Below, piece after piece: positions 1 to 9,700 of a DNA stretch of 43,286 nucleotides. The notes beneath the pieces are model-generated. The model saw only the letters and a program-made list of their open reading frames with translations, was not told where the DNA came from and did not search any database. Position numbers and translations under genes: made by a program. The DNA comes from WJMD01 sp964596015. GTDB lineage: Bacteria; Joyebacterota; Joyebacteria; Joyebacterales; Joyebacteraceae. The first letter of the stretch is position 1. Each line of letters opens with the position of its first letter. The stretch covers positions 1-43,286 of the forward strand of contig CAZQSB010000021.1 in assembly GCA_964596015.1 (NCBI GenBank), written 5' to 3'.

Positions 1-87
1 CTGCCGGGGGCCCTGTCGAGCTCATCGCTGTTCATTGGCACCGCCGCTGAACGGACGGTCCGGCGCCTGCCGCCGAGGCGGGAACCG

Positions 88-1839
88 CTACTCGTAGGCC
101 CCCTCGAACTCCTCTGCAGGGGGCTTCAGCGGCTCCATGCCCTCCATGGCCTGCTCGAGGGCGGGGTCCATCTCGGCGTTGTCGTCGCGGGTCCACCGTC
201 CGTCGAGTTCGACGTGGATGGGCGTGTGCCGCTCGATGTAGTGAACGACGGCGTCCATGATGGTGGTCGAGGTTCTCATGGTCTGGTCGTCCGGGATGCC
301 CGGCAACATGTAGAGACCGGCGTTCCCGGCAGCGAGGAAGTCGCTTGTCGACACGCGGTAGGTCTCATCCGGCCGCCACTGCTCGCCGCCGACCGTGAAG
401 TGCGTGATGCGGTCGTAGTCGGGTCTGGTCTTGTTGTAGACGATGGTCGCGCCCGACATGTAGACGCCGTGGTGGTCGTCGCTGATGCGGTACTCGATGA
501 TCTCCTTCAGGAGCCGCCCGTCGATCTCGTAGACCACAAGGCTGTTCCCGAAGGGAAGCACCCGGAAGACCTGCCGAGGCGTGATGGGGCCTGCGGAGAT
601 CTGGTCGCGGATGCCGCCCAGGTTCGTGAAGGCGAAGTCGGCGTCGGTCTCCTCCCGCATGGCGTCGCAGACGAGATTCCCCATGCGCGTCTCGCCCTCC
701 CCGCCGCGCGTCAGGTTGACCTCGGCGTAGCCGATGACGCGGTCCATGCCCTCTTCCGCCTCTTCCACGAACCCCGCCACCATGGCGCCGGTCTCGGGAT
801 CCGGCCAATGCTCGTCCTCGAAGAGCGTGATGAGTCCGCCCCGGATGGACGGGAGGTCGTAGCCGGCGACCGACTCGGTCTCCGGGTCGATCAGGATGTC
901 GACGTGCCCGACGCCCGAGCCCCGGCCGTAGGTCTGGAAGAGCAGCGTGTGCGTCGACGGCTCCTCCCAGGGCTTGTCGAAGCCCTTGTGGATGTGCCCG
1001 CCGAAGAAGACGTCGATGCCCGGAACCGCGTGCGCGATCTCCATCGCATTCGCGCCCCAACGGCCCTCCTCGAGCGGCTCACGCACCGTCCCTCCGCGCT
1101 CCTCCTCTTCCTGCAACATCTCCTCGTAGCCGACGCCCGGGTCGTAGGGGATCCCCATGTGACCGGACACGAAGACGATGTCGGCGCCCTTCTCCCGAAC
1201 TTCATCCACGTACATCTCGGCGGTCGGGATGGACGGAAGGAACTGTACGCCCTTGACGTGCTCGGGGAACGCCATCTGCGGCGTGTCGGTCGTTGTGAGC
1301 CCGATGATGGCGACCTTGATGCCGTCGTACTCCTTGATGACGTAGGGCTCGACGAGGTCGACCTTGGTTCCGTCCTCCCACCGGAGGTTCGCGGAAAGCA
1401 CGGGCATCTCGGACATCTCGATGAGATGCCAGAGGTTCTCGAGCCCCTCGTCGAAATCGTGGTTTCCGACGGTCCAGAGGTCGATGGGCACGTGGTTGAA
1501 GTACTCGATGACGGCCTCGCCCTTCCGGTAGTTTCCCACCGGCGTCCCCTGGAAGATGTCTCCCTGGTCGATGACGAGAACGTGTCCGCCCTCCTCGCGG
1601 GCCCGCTCGCGGACCCGCTCGATGTAGCTCACGGCCGAGGCCGCGCCGCCCAGGGGCGGCGGGAACTCCGGGTTCATGAACGTCGCGCCCGTCGGGTCGA
1701 TGCCCCCATGGATATCGTTCGTGAAGATGACGGAGAGGCGCACGAGCCCGTCATCGTCGGCCGCTCCGACGGCGCCCGCCGCAAGGAGCACGGCCGCCAG
1801 CGCGAGCCACGCGGCCGGTCGTGTCATCCGGTTCATCAT
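88..1839 (-). CDS. Secreted 5'-nucleotidase / UDP-sugar hydrolase family metallophosphatase (UshA-like)
   Basis: This is a periplasmic or surface enzyme of the UshA/5'-nucleotidase family, which removes phosphate from nucleotides to give nucleosides. Residues 1-26 form a signal peptide. The calcineurin-like metallophosphatase domain (about 34-300) has its motifs in order: FTNDIHG (39-45), GDIFQG (93-98), GNHDFDEG (125-132), SGHMG (225-229) and GGHIHKG (280-286). The substrate-binding 5_nucleotid_C domain spans about 365-525 and includes TNLGGIRDQI. The length of 583 residues is normal. I chose the ATG at 1839 because GGAGGAG lies 8 bases upstream; an in-frame ATG at 1869 would place that Shine-Dalgarno sequence inside the gene. 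It follows three outer-membrane protein genes on the same strand. A role in nucleotide scavenging fits the nucleoside importer further upstream, but exact substrates cannot be told from sequence. Confidence 0.93.
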   Translation of the reverse strand: MMNRMTRPAAWLALAAVLLAAGAVGAADDDGLVRLSVIFTNDIHGGIDPTGATFMNPEFPPPLGGAASAVSYIERVRERAREEGGHVLVIDQGDIFQGTPVGNYRKGEAVIEYFNHVPIDLWTVGNHDFDEGLENLWHLIEMSEMPVLSANLRWEDGTKVDLVEPYVIKEYDGIKVAIIGLTTTDTPQMAFPEHVKGVQFLPSIPTAEMYVDEVREKGADIVFVSGHMGIPYDPGVGYEEMLQEEEERGGTVREPLEEGRWGANAMEIAHAVPGIDVFFGGHIHKGFDKPWEEPSTHTLLFQTYGRGSGVGHVDILIDPETESVAGYDLPSIRGGLITLFEDEHWPDPETGAMVAGFVEEAEEGMDRVIGYAEVNLTRGGEGETRMGNLVCDAMREETDADFAFTNLGGIRDQISAGPITPRQVFRVLPFGNSLVVYEIDGRLLKEIIEYRISDDHHGVYMSGATIVYNKTRPDYDRITHFTVGGEQWRPDETYRVSTSDFLAAGNAGLYMLPGIPDDQTMRTSTTIMDAVVHYIERHTPIHVELDGRWTRDDNAEMDPALEQAMEGMEPLKPPAEEFEGAYE

Positions 1840-1906
1840 GTCGTCTTCTCCTCCCATCCTCGGATCCACCTGCCGGGCGCCGGGCGGTCCTCAGGAGCCG
1901 GTCGTG

Positions 1907-3172
1907 CTAGAAGGAATGAACCACCGTGAACGTCGCCCTGCTGGTCGTCTCCCGCACCCTTGCTTCGACCGACGTGAACTCCTCGTTCACGAAGTCGTAG
2001 CGGACGTCCTGAATGTCGTACTCACGGACGCCGATCTGGCCTCCCATGTCGACCCGGACGCCGAGGATGTCGAGCCCGAGGCCGGCCGAGAAGGCCGTTC
2101 TGGTCGTCGTGTCATCAACATAAGCCGGCTGGTAGAGGAAACCAAAGCGGAGGAACGAGTCGTCGTAGAAGCCGTGCTCCACGCCGAGACGGTAGACGAT
2201 CGTGTCGTCGAAGTCCGGGTCGCCGCGGAGGTCGTCCTCGAAGGTCGACCAGTTCTGGAACTCGACGTCGAAGCTGACCGCGGTCAGGATCTCGTTTCTC
2301 GGGTGGTATTCGAATCCCACGATGAACGTGCTTGGATACTCGTACTCGAAGGCCCCGGACGACGTATCTCCCATGGCGCTTCTGATCTCGTAGTCGCCGT
2401 CGAGCGCGTAGCCGCCCCTGTAGACGACGCCGATGTCCAGACGGTGGAAGCGCTCGTAGAGCAGCCCCAGCGACACACGGCTGCCCGAGATGTCGTCGTA
2501 CTCCGACCACGCCGAGGCGTCGTCGATCTCCGAATCCTGCGGGTGGACCCACCGCTCTCGGACGTCGAAGCTGCCGCGCAGGAAGTCGATGCCCAGGCCG
2601 ACGTGGAATCCGTCCATGACGGTCTGTCCCAGTGAGACGGTGAGGGCGTCGACCCCGCCGTCCGACTCGAGGTAGTAGTCCTCGATGATGCGGTCCTCGG
2701 GCTCCGCCTGGCTGTCCGGGTTCCTGTGCTGCACGTGGTAGTCGTAGTTCATGTCGAGCTTCGGACGGTACGTGAGACCGACCGCCGGCATCCAGCGGCC
2801 GCCTCCCGGCGCGCGGTACGCGATGGCGCCGATGTAGCGATCGTAGAGCGCAGAGTTCAGCGCGTAGGTGTTGTCGGTGATCACGCCGTCGAAGCTGTCG
2901 TGGACCGGGACGTTCCGCGCCTCCTCCGCGTTGATGAAGAGCGTCGAGAATCCGGTCTCGAGTCCCTCCACCTTCGCGACGAGCGCGGGGTTCATGGCCA
3001 TGCCCCTGACCCCGTCGGCGGAGGCGAGGCCCGCTCCCGCCATCGCCAGCGACCTTCCGTCGGCCGGCGCGATCTCGTTGCCGTAGAGCCTCTCGGCGAG
3101 CGTGTATCCAAAGGCGCTTCCGGCGGTCAGGAGCAGCGCGGCGAGGGCCGCCAGGGCCGTCGCTCGTCTCAT
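1907..3172 (-). CDS. Outer-membrane beta-barrel protein (FadL/PorV-like)
   Basis: The 421-residue product has a signal peptide (MRRATALAALAALLL, cleaved near AFG) and then a pattern of alternating hydrophobic beta-strands ending in Phe (VVHSF), as expected for an outer-membrane barrel. The early segment, with RSLAMAGAG, GVRGMAMNPA and further strand-turn repeats, resembles the FadL/PorV-like family in which a conserved glycine-rich MGGAxxA...NPA block follows the signal peptide. The start at 3172 is preceded by GGAGG at 6 bases; an ATG at 3202 also has a weaker AGAGG, so a 10-residue N-terminal extension is possible. It is the middle of three barrel genes with short spacers (57 and 67 bases). 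A passive solute channel or a secretion accessory are both possible; I cannot name a substrate. Confidence 0.8.
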   Translation of the reverse strand: MRRATALAALAALLLTAGSAFGYTLAERLYGNEIAPADGRSLAMAGAGLASADGVRGMAMNPALVAKVEGLETGFSTLFINAEEARNVPVHDSFDGVITDNTYALNSALYDRYIGAIAYRAPGGGRWMPAVGLTYRPKLDMNYDYHVQHRNPDSQAEPEDRIIEDYYLESDGGVDALTVSLGQTVMDGFHVGLGIDFLRGSFDVRERWVHPQDSEIDDASAWSEYDDISGSRVSLGLLYERFHRLDIGVVYRGGYALDGDYEIRSAMGDTSSGAFEYEYPSTFIVGFEYHPRNEILTAVSFDVEFQNWSTFEDDLRGDPDFDDTIVYRLGVEHGFYDDSFLRFGFLYQPAYVDDTTTRTAFSAGLGLDILGVRVDMGGQIGVREYDIQDVRYDFVNEEFTSVEARVRETTSRATFTVVHSF

Positions 3173-3229
3173 GGTCTGCCTCCGTTCAGTTACGTTCTTC
3201 ATCGTGTCATCCTCTGTTCCTCTGTCGGT

Positions 3230-5707
3230 CTACCACGAGTAGTCGAGCTGGATGCGGAACATCGCGTCGTCGTCACGCGCATACCAGGCGTCGGGCTCCG
3301 GGTTCGCGGGAGGATCGTTCTCGTTGTACTCCCGGGCGTCGACATACGTGAGCGGTACCGCGGAGTCGTTGGTCCACCGCAGCCTGATCGAGAGGTGGTC
3401 CGAGACCCTGTCGGAGATGGAGATCCAGTACCTGAAAGCCTGTCCGTCCATGACGGCGAATTGTCCGTCCTCGAAATTCCAGAGGAACCCGTCGTAGTAG
3501 AGGCCGGAGGCGGTCAGCTTCAGATAATCTGAGAAGTTGTGCGTGAACGTGGCGCCGAGCGCGTACGACGGCTCCCCCGCCGAACCGTAAGGCGGGTTCC
3601 CGCCGTCGGCCTCGAAGTTGTCCGTCAGTCGCGCCCTGGGCGGCCACTTGATCCAGGACCGTGACAGCAGGAACTCGACCTCGTCGTAGGCCGAGAGACG
3701 GTACTCGAGCCTCACGCGGGTCTCGACCTGGTCGTAGGTCATCGGCGTGAAGTGGTTGCTCTCAAGCCGCCCCTGCCACTTCTGCCGCAGGTTCATGACG
3801 ATATTGTAGATGGGCTGGAACCTGAGCTTCAGCACGAGGCGCGAATAGTCCGCACCGTCGGCCTTCCTCTCCCAGACGTCATACTCGAAGGACGGCGTCA
3901 GTCGGTGCGAGAAGCGGTAGCGCGAGCTCAGGTAGAGTCCGCGCTCCGCCTGCGGCGCGTACGAGTTGACGTACAGAAGGCTGTACATGGGGTCGGCCAC
4001 GTAGAACGCGTCCTCGAGGATCGTCCCCTTGTACCTTTTGTACTCGGCAAACCCCCTGCAGTAGGGGTTGTCGAAGGCGACGTCGTAGTCGCGATAGACG
4101 GCGAGCACGTTGAGGTTGGCGTACTGGGCGTAGCCGTTCAGGACGAGCGCCTTCGGGTCGTCCCCGAAGTCGGTGAGCTTGCCGTCGCTGTCGAGACCGG
4201 CGTACTCGCCGGCTATGACCATGTTGTCGTGGACCCACTGGAACTCGCTGCCCCAGACCCTGCGGAACTTGCCGGGGCTCGTGTACGTGCTCCAGTACTC
4301 GCTGTCCATGGCAACGAGATGGTCTTCGTCTTCGTCCGGCACCATCCAGCTGACGTCGATGGTCCCGTCGGGATCGTAGGCCGACTTGAAGTACTTATTG
4401 TACCGGGCCTCGTATCCGGAGAGTCCGATCCATGTCCCGGGACCGAAGACGTACTTGACGTTCCCGCCGAGCGTCTGCTCGTGCAGGACGTCCCGCATCG
4501 GCCTCAGGCCCCCCTGCTCGAGGTCCTCATTGTCGGTCAGCGGGGACATGATTATGTACTGGTTGGCCGTGCCGTCCGGGTTGAGGACGGCGTCCTTCCA
4601 GTCGTCCGAGTAGAAGAGGATGCTCCGGACGGGCCCCACCTCGAACTCGGTCGCAATGCCGTTCAGCTGGAACTCCTGCGTCGGCGAGACGTCGCCGAGG
4701 ATACCGATGTAGCGCGTGTCGAAGCCGTATCCCGACATCCTCGACCGGAAGTAGTCGGTGTTCTGCATGACGAGGCCCTGGCCGAACGCGACCGCGTAGT
4801 TTCCGAGGATGATGTTGTCGAACCGGACCGGGCCCAGCTTCTGGTCCCTGAAGGTCACGTGCGCCTTCGTGGCGTCGAAGTCCCCCTCGGAGCCGAAGCC
4901 GCTGTAGAGGAGCGCGCCCGCGCGAATGCTCTTGCCGTAGCGGAGGCGCAGCTTGTGCTGGAAGACGGGCGTCGCGTTCTCGAGGTCGAGCCGGTCCCAC
5001 CACGAGTCGTAGCCGTCGTACGACTGGTTCCTGTCCTCCCGGAGGAGCTCCTCTTCGTCGAAGAGCATCGGGTCGTACGAACGGAACTGGTAGCTTCCGC
5101 GGAATCCGGTGGTTGCCTCCGGTTCCTCGTACCGCACGAAGTTCCGGGCGTTGTAGTAGCCCCAGTACGTGAGCCCGGGGACGTTCCTGAGAGCGCTCTG
5201 GTACTCGATGCGGTTCCGCCGCGTGTAGCGGTAGATGGCGGCCGCGTCGGGTGGAGCGACGTTCTGGAGGTTCGCGAGCTGGTAGTACGAGGCCGTGTTG
5301 ACGTCGAACGGGTCCTTCGCGAGGTCGATCCAGTGATCGACGAGCGCCTCGTTCGCCCCTTCCTCCGCCTCCCAGCTCCTGATGCGATAGTAGATCTCGT
5401 TGATCCGCTCGAGCTCCTCGTCCTCGATGGGCACGGCCTCGATGCGGACGAGCGGCTTCAGGCGCTCGAACTCCTCGGCCGTCACCTCATCGAGCGCGCG
5501 GATCTCGTAGACGCTCGTGAAGTACGCTCTGTACTCCCGGTAATGCCAGATGGCCTCCGCGGCCTCCTCGGAGATCGGCAGTTCCTTGATCTCCTCCAGG
5601 GTTGCGCGGTTCAGGTCGAGCTGCTCGGCGGCGGTCGCCTCGACCGCTCCGGCGAGCCCGAACCCGACAAGCACGGCCAGGAGTCCCAGGGTGACTCTTC
5701 GTCTCAT
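3230..5707 (-). CDS. Helix-hairpin-helix domains fused to a large outer-membrane beta-barrel
   Basis: An 825-residue exported protein. After the signal peptide (about 1-27) come two ComEA-like helix-hairpin-helix units. The first (about 29-95) begins LDLNRATLEEIKELPIS and continues through YREYRAYF and a second hairpin, FERLKPLV. The second (about 133-195) begins FDVNTASYYQLANL. From about 200 to the end the protein is rich in Tyr/Trp/Asp with alternating strands and terminates in Trp (LDYSW), typical of an outer-membrane barrel. HhH units of this type usually bind the DNA backbone without sequence specificity, so the periplasmic part could hold nucleic acid; transport through the barrel is inference. 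The ATG at 5707 has AGGAGG four bases upstream. Proteins of this layout occur in FCB-group genomes, where their function is not settled as far as I know. Confidence 0.85.
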   Translation of the reverse strand: MRRRVTLGLLAVLVGFGLAGAVEATAAEQLDLNRATLEEIKELPISEEAAEAIWHYREYRAYFTSVYEIRALDEVTAEEFERLKPLVRIEAVPIEDEELERINEIYYRIRSWEAEEGANEALVDHWIDLAKDPFDVNTASYYQLANLQNVAPPDAAAIYRYTRRNRIEYQSALRNVPGLTYWGYYNARNFVRYEEPEATTGFRGSYQFRSYDPMLFDEEELLREDRNQSYDGYDSWWDRLDLENATPVFQHKLRLRYGKSIRAGALLYSGFGSEGDFDATKAHVTFRDQKLGPVRFDNIILGNYAVAFGQGLVMQNTDYFRSRMSGYGFDTRYIGILGDVSPTQEFQLNGIATEFEVGPVRSILFYSDDWKDAVLNPDGTANQYIIMSPLTDNEDLEQGGLRPMRDVLHEQTLGGNVKYVFGPGTWIGLSGYEARYNKYFKSAYDPDGTIDVSWMVPDEDEDHLVAMDSEYWSTYTSPGKFRRVWGSEFQWVHDNMVIAGEYAGLDSDGKLTDFGDDPKALVLNGYAQYANLNVLAVYRDYDVAFDNPYCRGFAEYKRYKGTILEDAFYVADPMYSLLYVNSYAPQAERGLYLSSRYRFSHRLTPSFEYDVWERKADGADYSRLVLKLRFQPIYNIVMNLRQKWQGRLESNHFTPMTYDQVETRVRLEYRLSAYDEVEFLLSRSWIKWPPRARLTDNFEADGGNPPYGSAGEPSYALGATFTHNFSDYLKLTASGLYYDGFLWNFEDGQFAVMDGQAFRYWISISDRVSDHLSIRLRWTNDSAVPLTYVDAREYNENDPPANPEPDAWYARDDDAMFRIQLDYSW

Positions 5708-5727
5708 CGTTCCTCCTACGCTTCCTT

Positions 5728-5756
5728 CGCCGCGCCGCAGTGTGCCGGGCGCGGCG
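5728..5756 (-). other. Intercistronic GC-rich hairpin
   Basis: A perfect 9-bp stem, CGCCGCGCC paired with GGCGCGGCG around an 11-base loop, sits 20 bases after the stop of the upstream barrel gene and before the start of the next. No T-run follows, so it is either a non-canonical terminator or an mRNA-stability element. Confidence 0.4.
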
Positions 5757-5776
5757 CGTCCCGTGAGACAGCCGTG

Positions 5777-6655
5777 CTAGAACGTGAACCCGGCGCCGAA
5801 GTGATGCGAACCGGGGAGTGTCGCGTGTGACGTGTAGCTGTAGTCGATCCGGACCATGCGCCAGTGCGTTCCGAACCCGACCGACAGCCGGTCGGGCTGG
5901 TTCTGAAGACCGCCGCGGAGCGTCAGGTACTCGGCGATATCGAACTCGACCCCGAAGCACGCCCGCATGTCCTGCGTGTCCTGCTTCTGGAGCTCGAGGC
6001 TCGTGATCACCCCTCCGTACGGCCTGTACGCGACCCCCGCCGTGAACCACCGAGGCAGGTCCTCCGCATCCGGGTCACCCATCTTCGGGTTGTTGAAGTT
6101 CTTCATGAAGAACCCGAAGCTGGTGCGCGTGCGAAGCGTGCCGATGACGCCGACGTCGAAACCGACGGCCGTGGCGTCGCCGAGGTCCTCACCGGCCAGA
6201 TCCTCCGTCCCGAACGACAACCCGTAGAAGTTCACGGCGTAGCCGATGGACAGCGATGAATGAACGTCCTCCATCACTGTGAACCCGTGCGCGAGGGCGA
6301 GCGTCGTCTCACGTTCGAGGTCGACGCCGCCGTACTCCACCGAGAGGATGCGGCCGCCGGCTCCGATGGTGCCGTACTTCGTGGGCACGCGGACAGCGAC
6401 CGAACCCAGGTCGAGGAAGTCGTAGCCGTAGAGATCGACGTAGCTCCCGTAAACCCCGATCCCCTCCTGTTCAGCAAGCGCCGCGGGGTTCGTGAAGACG
6501 GCGGTCTCGTCGTCCGAGACGGCGACGAACGCGCCGCCCATCGCCCGCGCGCGCGGCGAGAGGTTCAGATTGTCGAAGACGCCCGCCGCGAACGCGGCCG
6601 TCGGCGCCAGGAGGAGCGCCGCGCAGAGGATCGCTCCTGCTTGTACCTTCCTCAC
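5777..6655 (-). CDS. PorV/PorQ-family outer-membrane protein
   Basis: A 292-residue protein with a signal peptide (VRKVQAGAILCAALLL...AFA). The mature N-terminus carries the PorV/PorQ hallmark: LSPRARAMGGAFVAVSD followed by an NPA block (FTNPAALAEQ), then regular beta-strands ending in GAGFTF. In Bacteroidetes, PorV shuttles type IX substrates and PorQ helps anchor them. In other FCB phyla the family occurs without a full type IX system, so the role here may be different. The start is a GTG at 6655 with a perfect AAGGAGG five bases upstream; longer in-frame starts have no ribosome-binding site and would hide the signal peptide. Its neighbours are two more barrels and two secreted proteins with FlgD-type C-termini, which makes a role in their export or anchoring conceivable. 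Confidence 0.85.
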   Translation of the reverse strand: MRKVQAGAILCAALLLAPTAAFAAGVFDNLNLSPRARAMGGAFVAVSDDETAVFTNPAALAEQEGIGVYGSYVDLYGYDFLDLGSVAVRVPTKYGTIGAGGRILSVEYGGVDLERETTLALAHGFTVMEDVHSSLSIGYAVNFYGLSFGTEDLAGEDLGDATAVGFDVGVIGTLRTRTSFGFFMKNFNNPKMGDPDAEDLPRWFTAGVAYRPYGGVITSLELQKQDTQDMRACFGVEFDIAEYLTLRGGLQNQPDRLSVGFGTHWRMVRIDYSYTSHATLPGSHHFGAGFTF

Positions 6656-6673
6656 GATGACCTCCTTGTCCGG

Positions 6674-6687
6674 TCCGGCTTGCCGGA
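6674..6687 (-). other. Short intercistronic hairpin
   Basis: TCCGGC-TT-GCCGGA is a 6-bp perfect stem with a very tight loop, extended by imperfect pairing on both sides, 38 bases after the stop of the upstream gene. No T-run follows. Confidence 0.25.
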
Positions 6688-6725
6688 ACCGTTGCCCCAA
6701 CAGAGTCTTCTCCGGTTATCTCTCA

Positions 6726-9700
6726 TCAGTCGAGCTCCCGGCCGACCACGATCGGCACGGCGGCATCGCCGGCGTCGCCTCCCGTGTGGCTCCGGGACTG
6801 CACGTGGCAGATGTAGACGCCCACCGGGACCTTGTCTCCCTCGTCGTCGGTGCCGTCCCATGTCACGCGCTGGGCTCCGAGCGAGAGCCCGTCGTAGAGC
6901 GTCTTCACGCTCCGGCCCTGCAGATCGAAGATGCGCATCATCACGTAGCTGGCCTTCGGAGCGTTGTAGGCGATCGATATCGACTGGTCCGCGTCGATGT
7001 TCAGGATCAGCCGGTCCTCTTCGCCCGTCCCCACGACGAGCGACGCCTCGGCGCTCGAGGAGTAGCCGGCGTCGCGGATGATCATGTCGCTCTGATAGCG
7101 GGGCGCCAGCTCGTAGCCCGAGAAGTAGGGACGCGAGAGGTCGTACTGAAGGATGACGCCCATGACCTCGACGCTGTCCCCGAGCGCGAACTGGGAGAAA
7201 TCGAGGTCGGAGAAGTTCTGGTAGACCTGGACGGCTCCCGAGCCGTCGTCGATGAAGTAGGCGAATCCCTCCACGCTGATGACGACGCCCGAGGTCGTGA
7301 CGAACGAGCCTTCGTAGCGCTCGTCGTTGACATCGCCCGTCGGAAGCTCGATGGGTTCGACGATGTCGAAGCCGCGGGCCAGGACGGTGATGACCGAGTC
7401 GTCGATCTCCGTGGTCGCGCCCGCGCCGCTCGTGCCGCTGACGTAGTCGGTCACCGAGCCGGACGCCTTGACGAGGTCTCCGTAGATCGGCGGCTTCGGC
7501 ATTGTGCCGAACGAATAGAGATTGATGCCCCAGTCGTGGAGGTCCTGGATGTACATGTTGGTCCGGTCCGGCTGGAAGACGCCGGGCGGCACCGTGGTGA
7601 AGCCGACGACACTGACGTTCTCGGTCACCATCACCGAGAATCCGTCGTCGTTCCACTCCTGGGTCTCCGAGATGGGCGTGATGTCGTCGAAATAGCCGCT
7701 GAAGCCTACCGTGGTATCCATCAGCGCGTTGGACGCCAGATCGTAGACCCCTGAGACCGAGATCGTGTAGAGCGAGTCCGGGACCTGCCGGGAGGTCGAG
7801 AGCAGCACGGTGCGGCCGTCCCTCGACAGCCACGCTTCGTTGAGGGCCAGCGTCCCAGCGACGTCGTACGCGCCGAGGTCCTCCGCGTCGCTTTCATTCA
7901 CAGGCTCATTGAAGACCACGAGCAGGAACTCGCTGCCGGCGCCCGTGACGCTCGCAACGACCGGCCGGAGGACGTCCTCGGCCTCGTTCACCTCCCCCGG
8001 CGTCGGAGTCGACGACAGGATGAGGTCGGCGCTCGAGACGTCCGTGTCGGTCGAGAGCTCGTCCCGTCCCAGCGAGTAGTGCGCCGGGGGCGGGCCCGGG
8101 ACCCATGCGTCGGCCGGTCCGCCGAGACCGACCACCGAGCAGGCGTCCGAATCGAGGAAGACCGGGTCGCGGTACTCGACGGCGTCGACGAGATACTCCA
8201 GCGTCCGGTCGGAATAGAGCAGGACCGCCTCGTAGGCCGGGATGCCGGCCACGAGCGTTCCGTTCTCGTCGTACCCGCCGACGAGCCTGATCTCCTGGCT
8301 CTCCGTCCCCGCTGTCGGATTCACGAGGATGAGGTTGTCGACCGTGGGCCAGTCGACGTCGCCGGCCCCCGCGTCGTAGAGCTCATAGTCCGGGTAGAAC
8401 CCGAACACCGGCTGGAAACCCTGGGAACCGGTCCTCTTCGCGTCCTTCGCGACGATGAGGTACTCCCCAGCGGCGATCGAGGCGCCCGAAGGAAACTCCC
8501 AGAGGTTCGTCCCGCACTCCCCGGAGTCGTCGACATCGGTCAGAACCCAGCCGGTCAGGTCGACGGCCGACGAACCCGGATTGTGGAGCTCGATGAACTC
8601 GGCGCGGTCGCGGGAGTCCGTGGGGCGCGAGACAGCGTAGACCTCGTTGATGAGAACGACGCCATCCTCGGCCGACGCGCCGATCTCAACGACAGGCGAG
8701 GCTACGACTTCGGCGAGCGTCCCGTCGCCGGTCAGGACGGCGAAGGTCGAGGAGCCGGCCGAGGACGGAGTCCCCAGACCGCTGACCGTGACAGCGCCGA
8801 CAACGTCCTTCTCGAGGGACGCTCCCGTCACGCTCACGCGCGACGGCGACGTGCTGTCGGCCAGCACGGTCGCTGAGGCGAAGGCCTCGCCTGAGAGCGA
8901 GACATCCGCGACGTCTCCGCTCCATGACCATCCCGAGGGGATCTCGATGTCGACGCGCGTGAGCGCGCTGCCCTCGCCCTCGAGTTCGAACGCGAGCGCG
9001 ACCGTCTGGTCCGTGTACACGCGCTCCGGAGACACGGCGACGAAGCCGCTTCCCGGACCGAGCGAAAGGATCCATGACCGCTTTGGCGGGAGGATGCCGT
9101 GGCCGGGCTGCCAGCTCGGACGGGGGTCGGGCACGACGACGCCGTAGACGTCGAACGAATCGAGGGGCGCGGGCGAACCGCACACGTTCGTGTCGCGGTC
9201 GAGCCACAACCAGCAGAGCGTGTCGGCGTCGGCCATCTGCGTGGCGCCGTCGTTGTTCTGCGGACACGACCCGGGCCAGCTGTAGAGGAGCGAGGCGTTT
9301 CTGACGACCGCGTAGCTCCCCTCCCACTGCTCGCCGTTCACGTAGACGTCGTAGCAGTCGAGCTCCACAGGCTCCGGCATGGGATTGCCGGTGCTCAGGA
9401 GCTCGATGCCCGAGCCCGGAACGAGCATCGTACTGACGAAGACGGCCGTGCGCTTCGAGGCGGTCTCGACGACGACCTGACCCGTGACGAGCACGCTGTC
9501 CCCGGCGGCGACGCCGGGCGACGCCATCCCGTCCTGCACCACGTTCACTCCGCCCGTCGCGTCCTGGATATAGATGTCGTTGGTGTTGTCGAGGAGTCCG
9601 GTGCCGACCGTGACGACTCCGCGAACGGTGACGACCTCGTCCCAGAGGACGGGGAAGCCGTCCACATCGTCGGCGTTGACGTCGGCGATGGGGATCACGT

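Noticed and set aside
1..87. Gene fragment or promoter at the left edge
   Set aside because: The 87 bases before the 5'-nucleotidase stop show no coding frame, terminator or promoter that I can support.
214..1929. Long plus-strand open frame opposite the 5'-nucleotidase gene
   Set aside because: It has no recognisable domain, no ribosome-binding site, and a composition rich in Arg, Val, Asp and Leu typical of the antisense of a GC-rich gene. The minus-strand gene has clear catalytic motifs.
3752..5830. 692-codon plus-strand open frame opposite the HhH barrel gene
   Set aside because: It is a shadow of codon bias in the minus-strand gene; no signal peptide, domain or start signal is seen.
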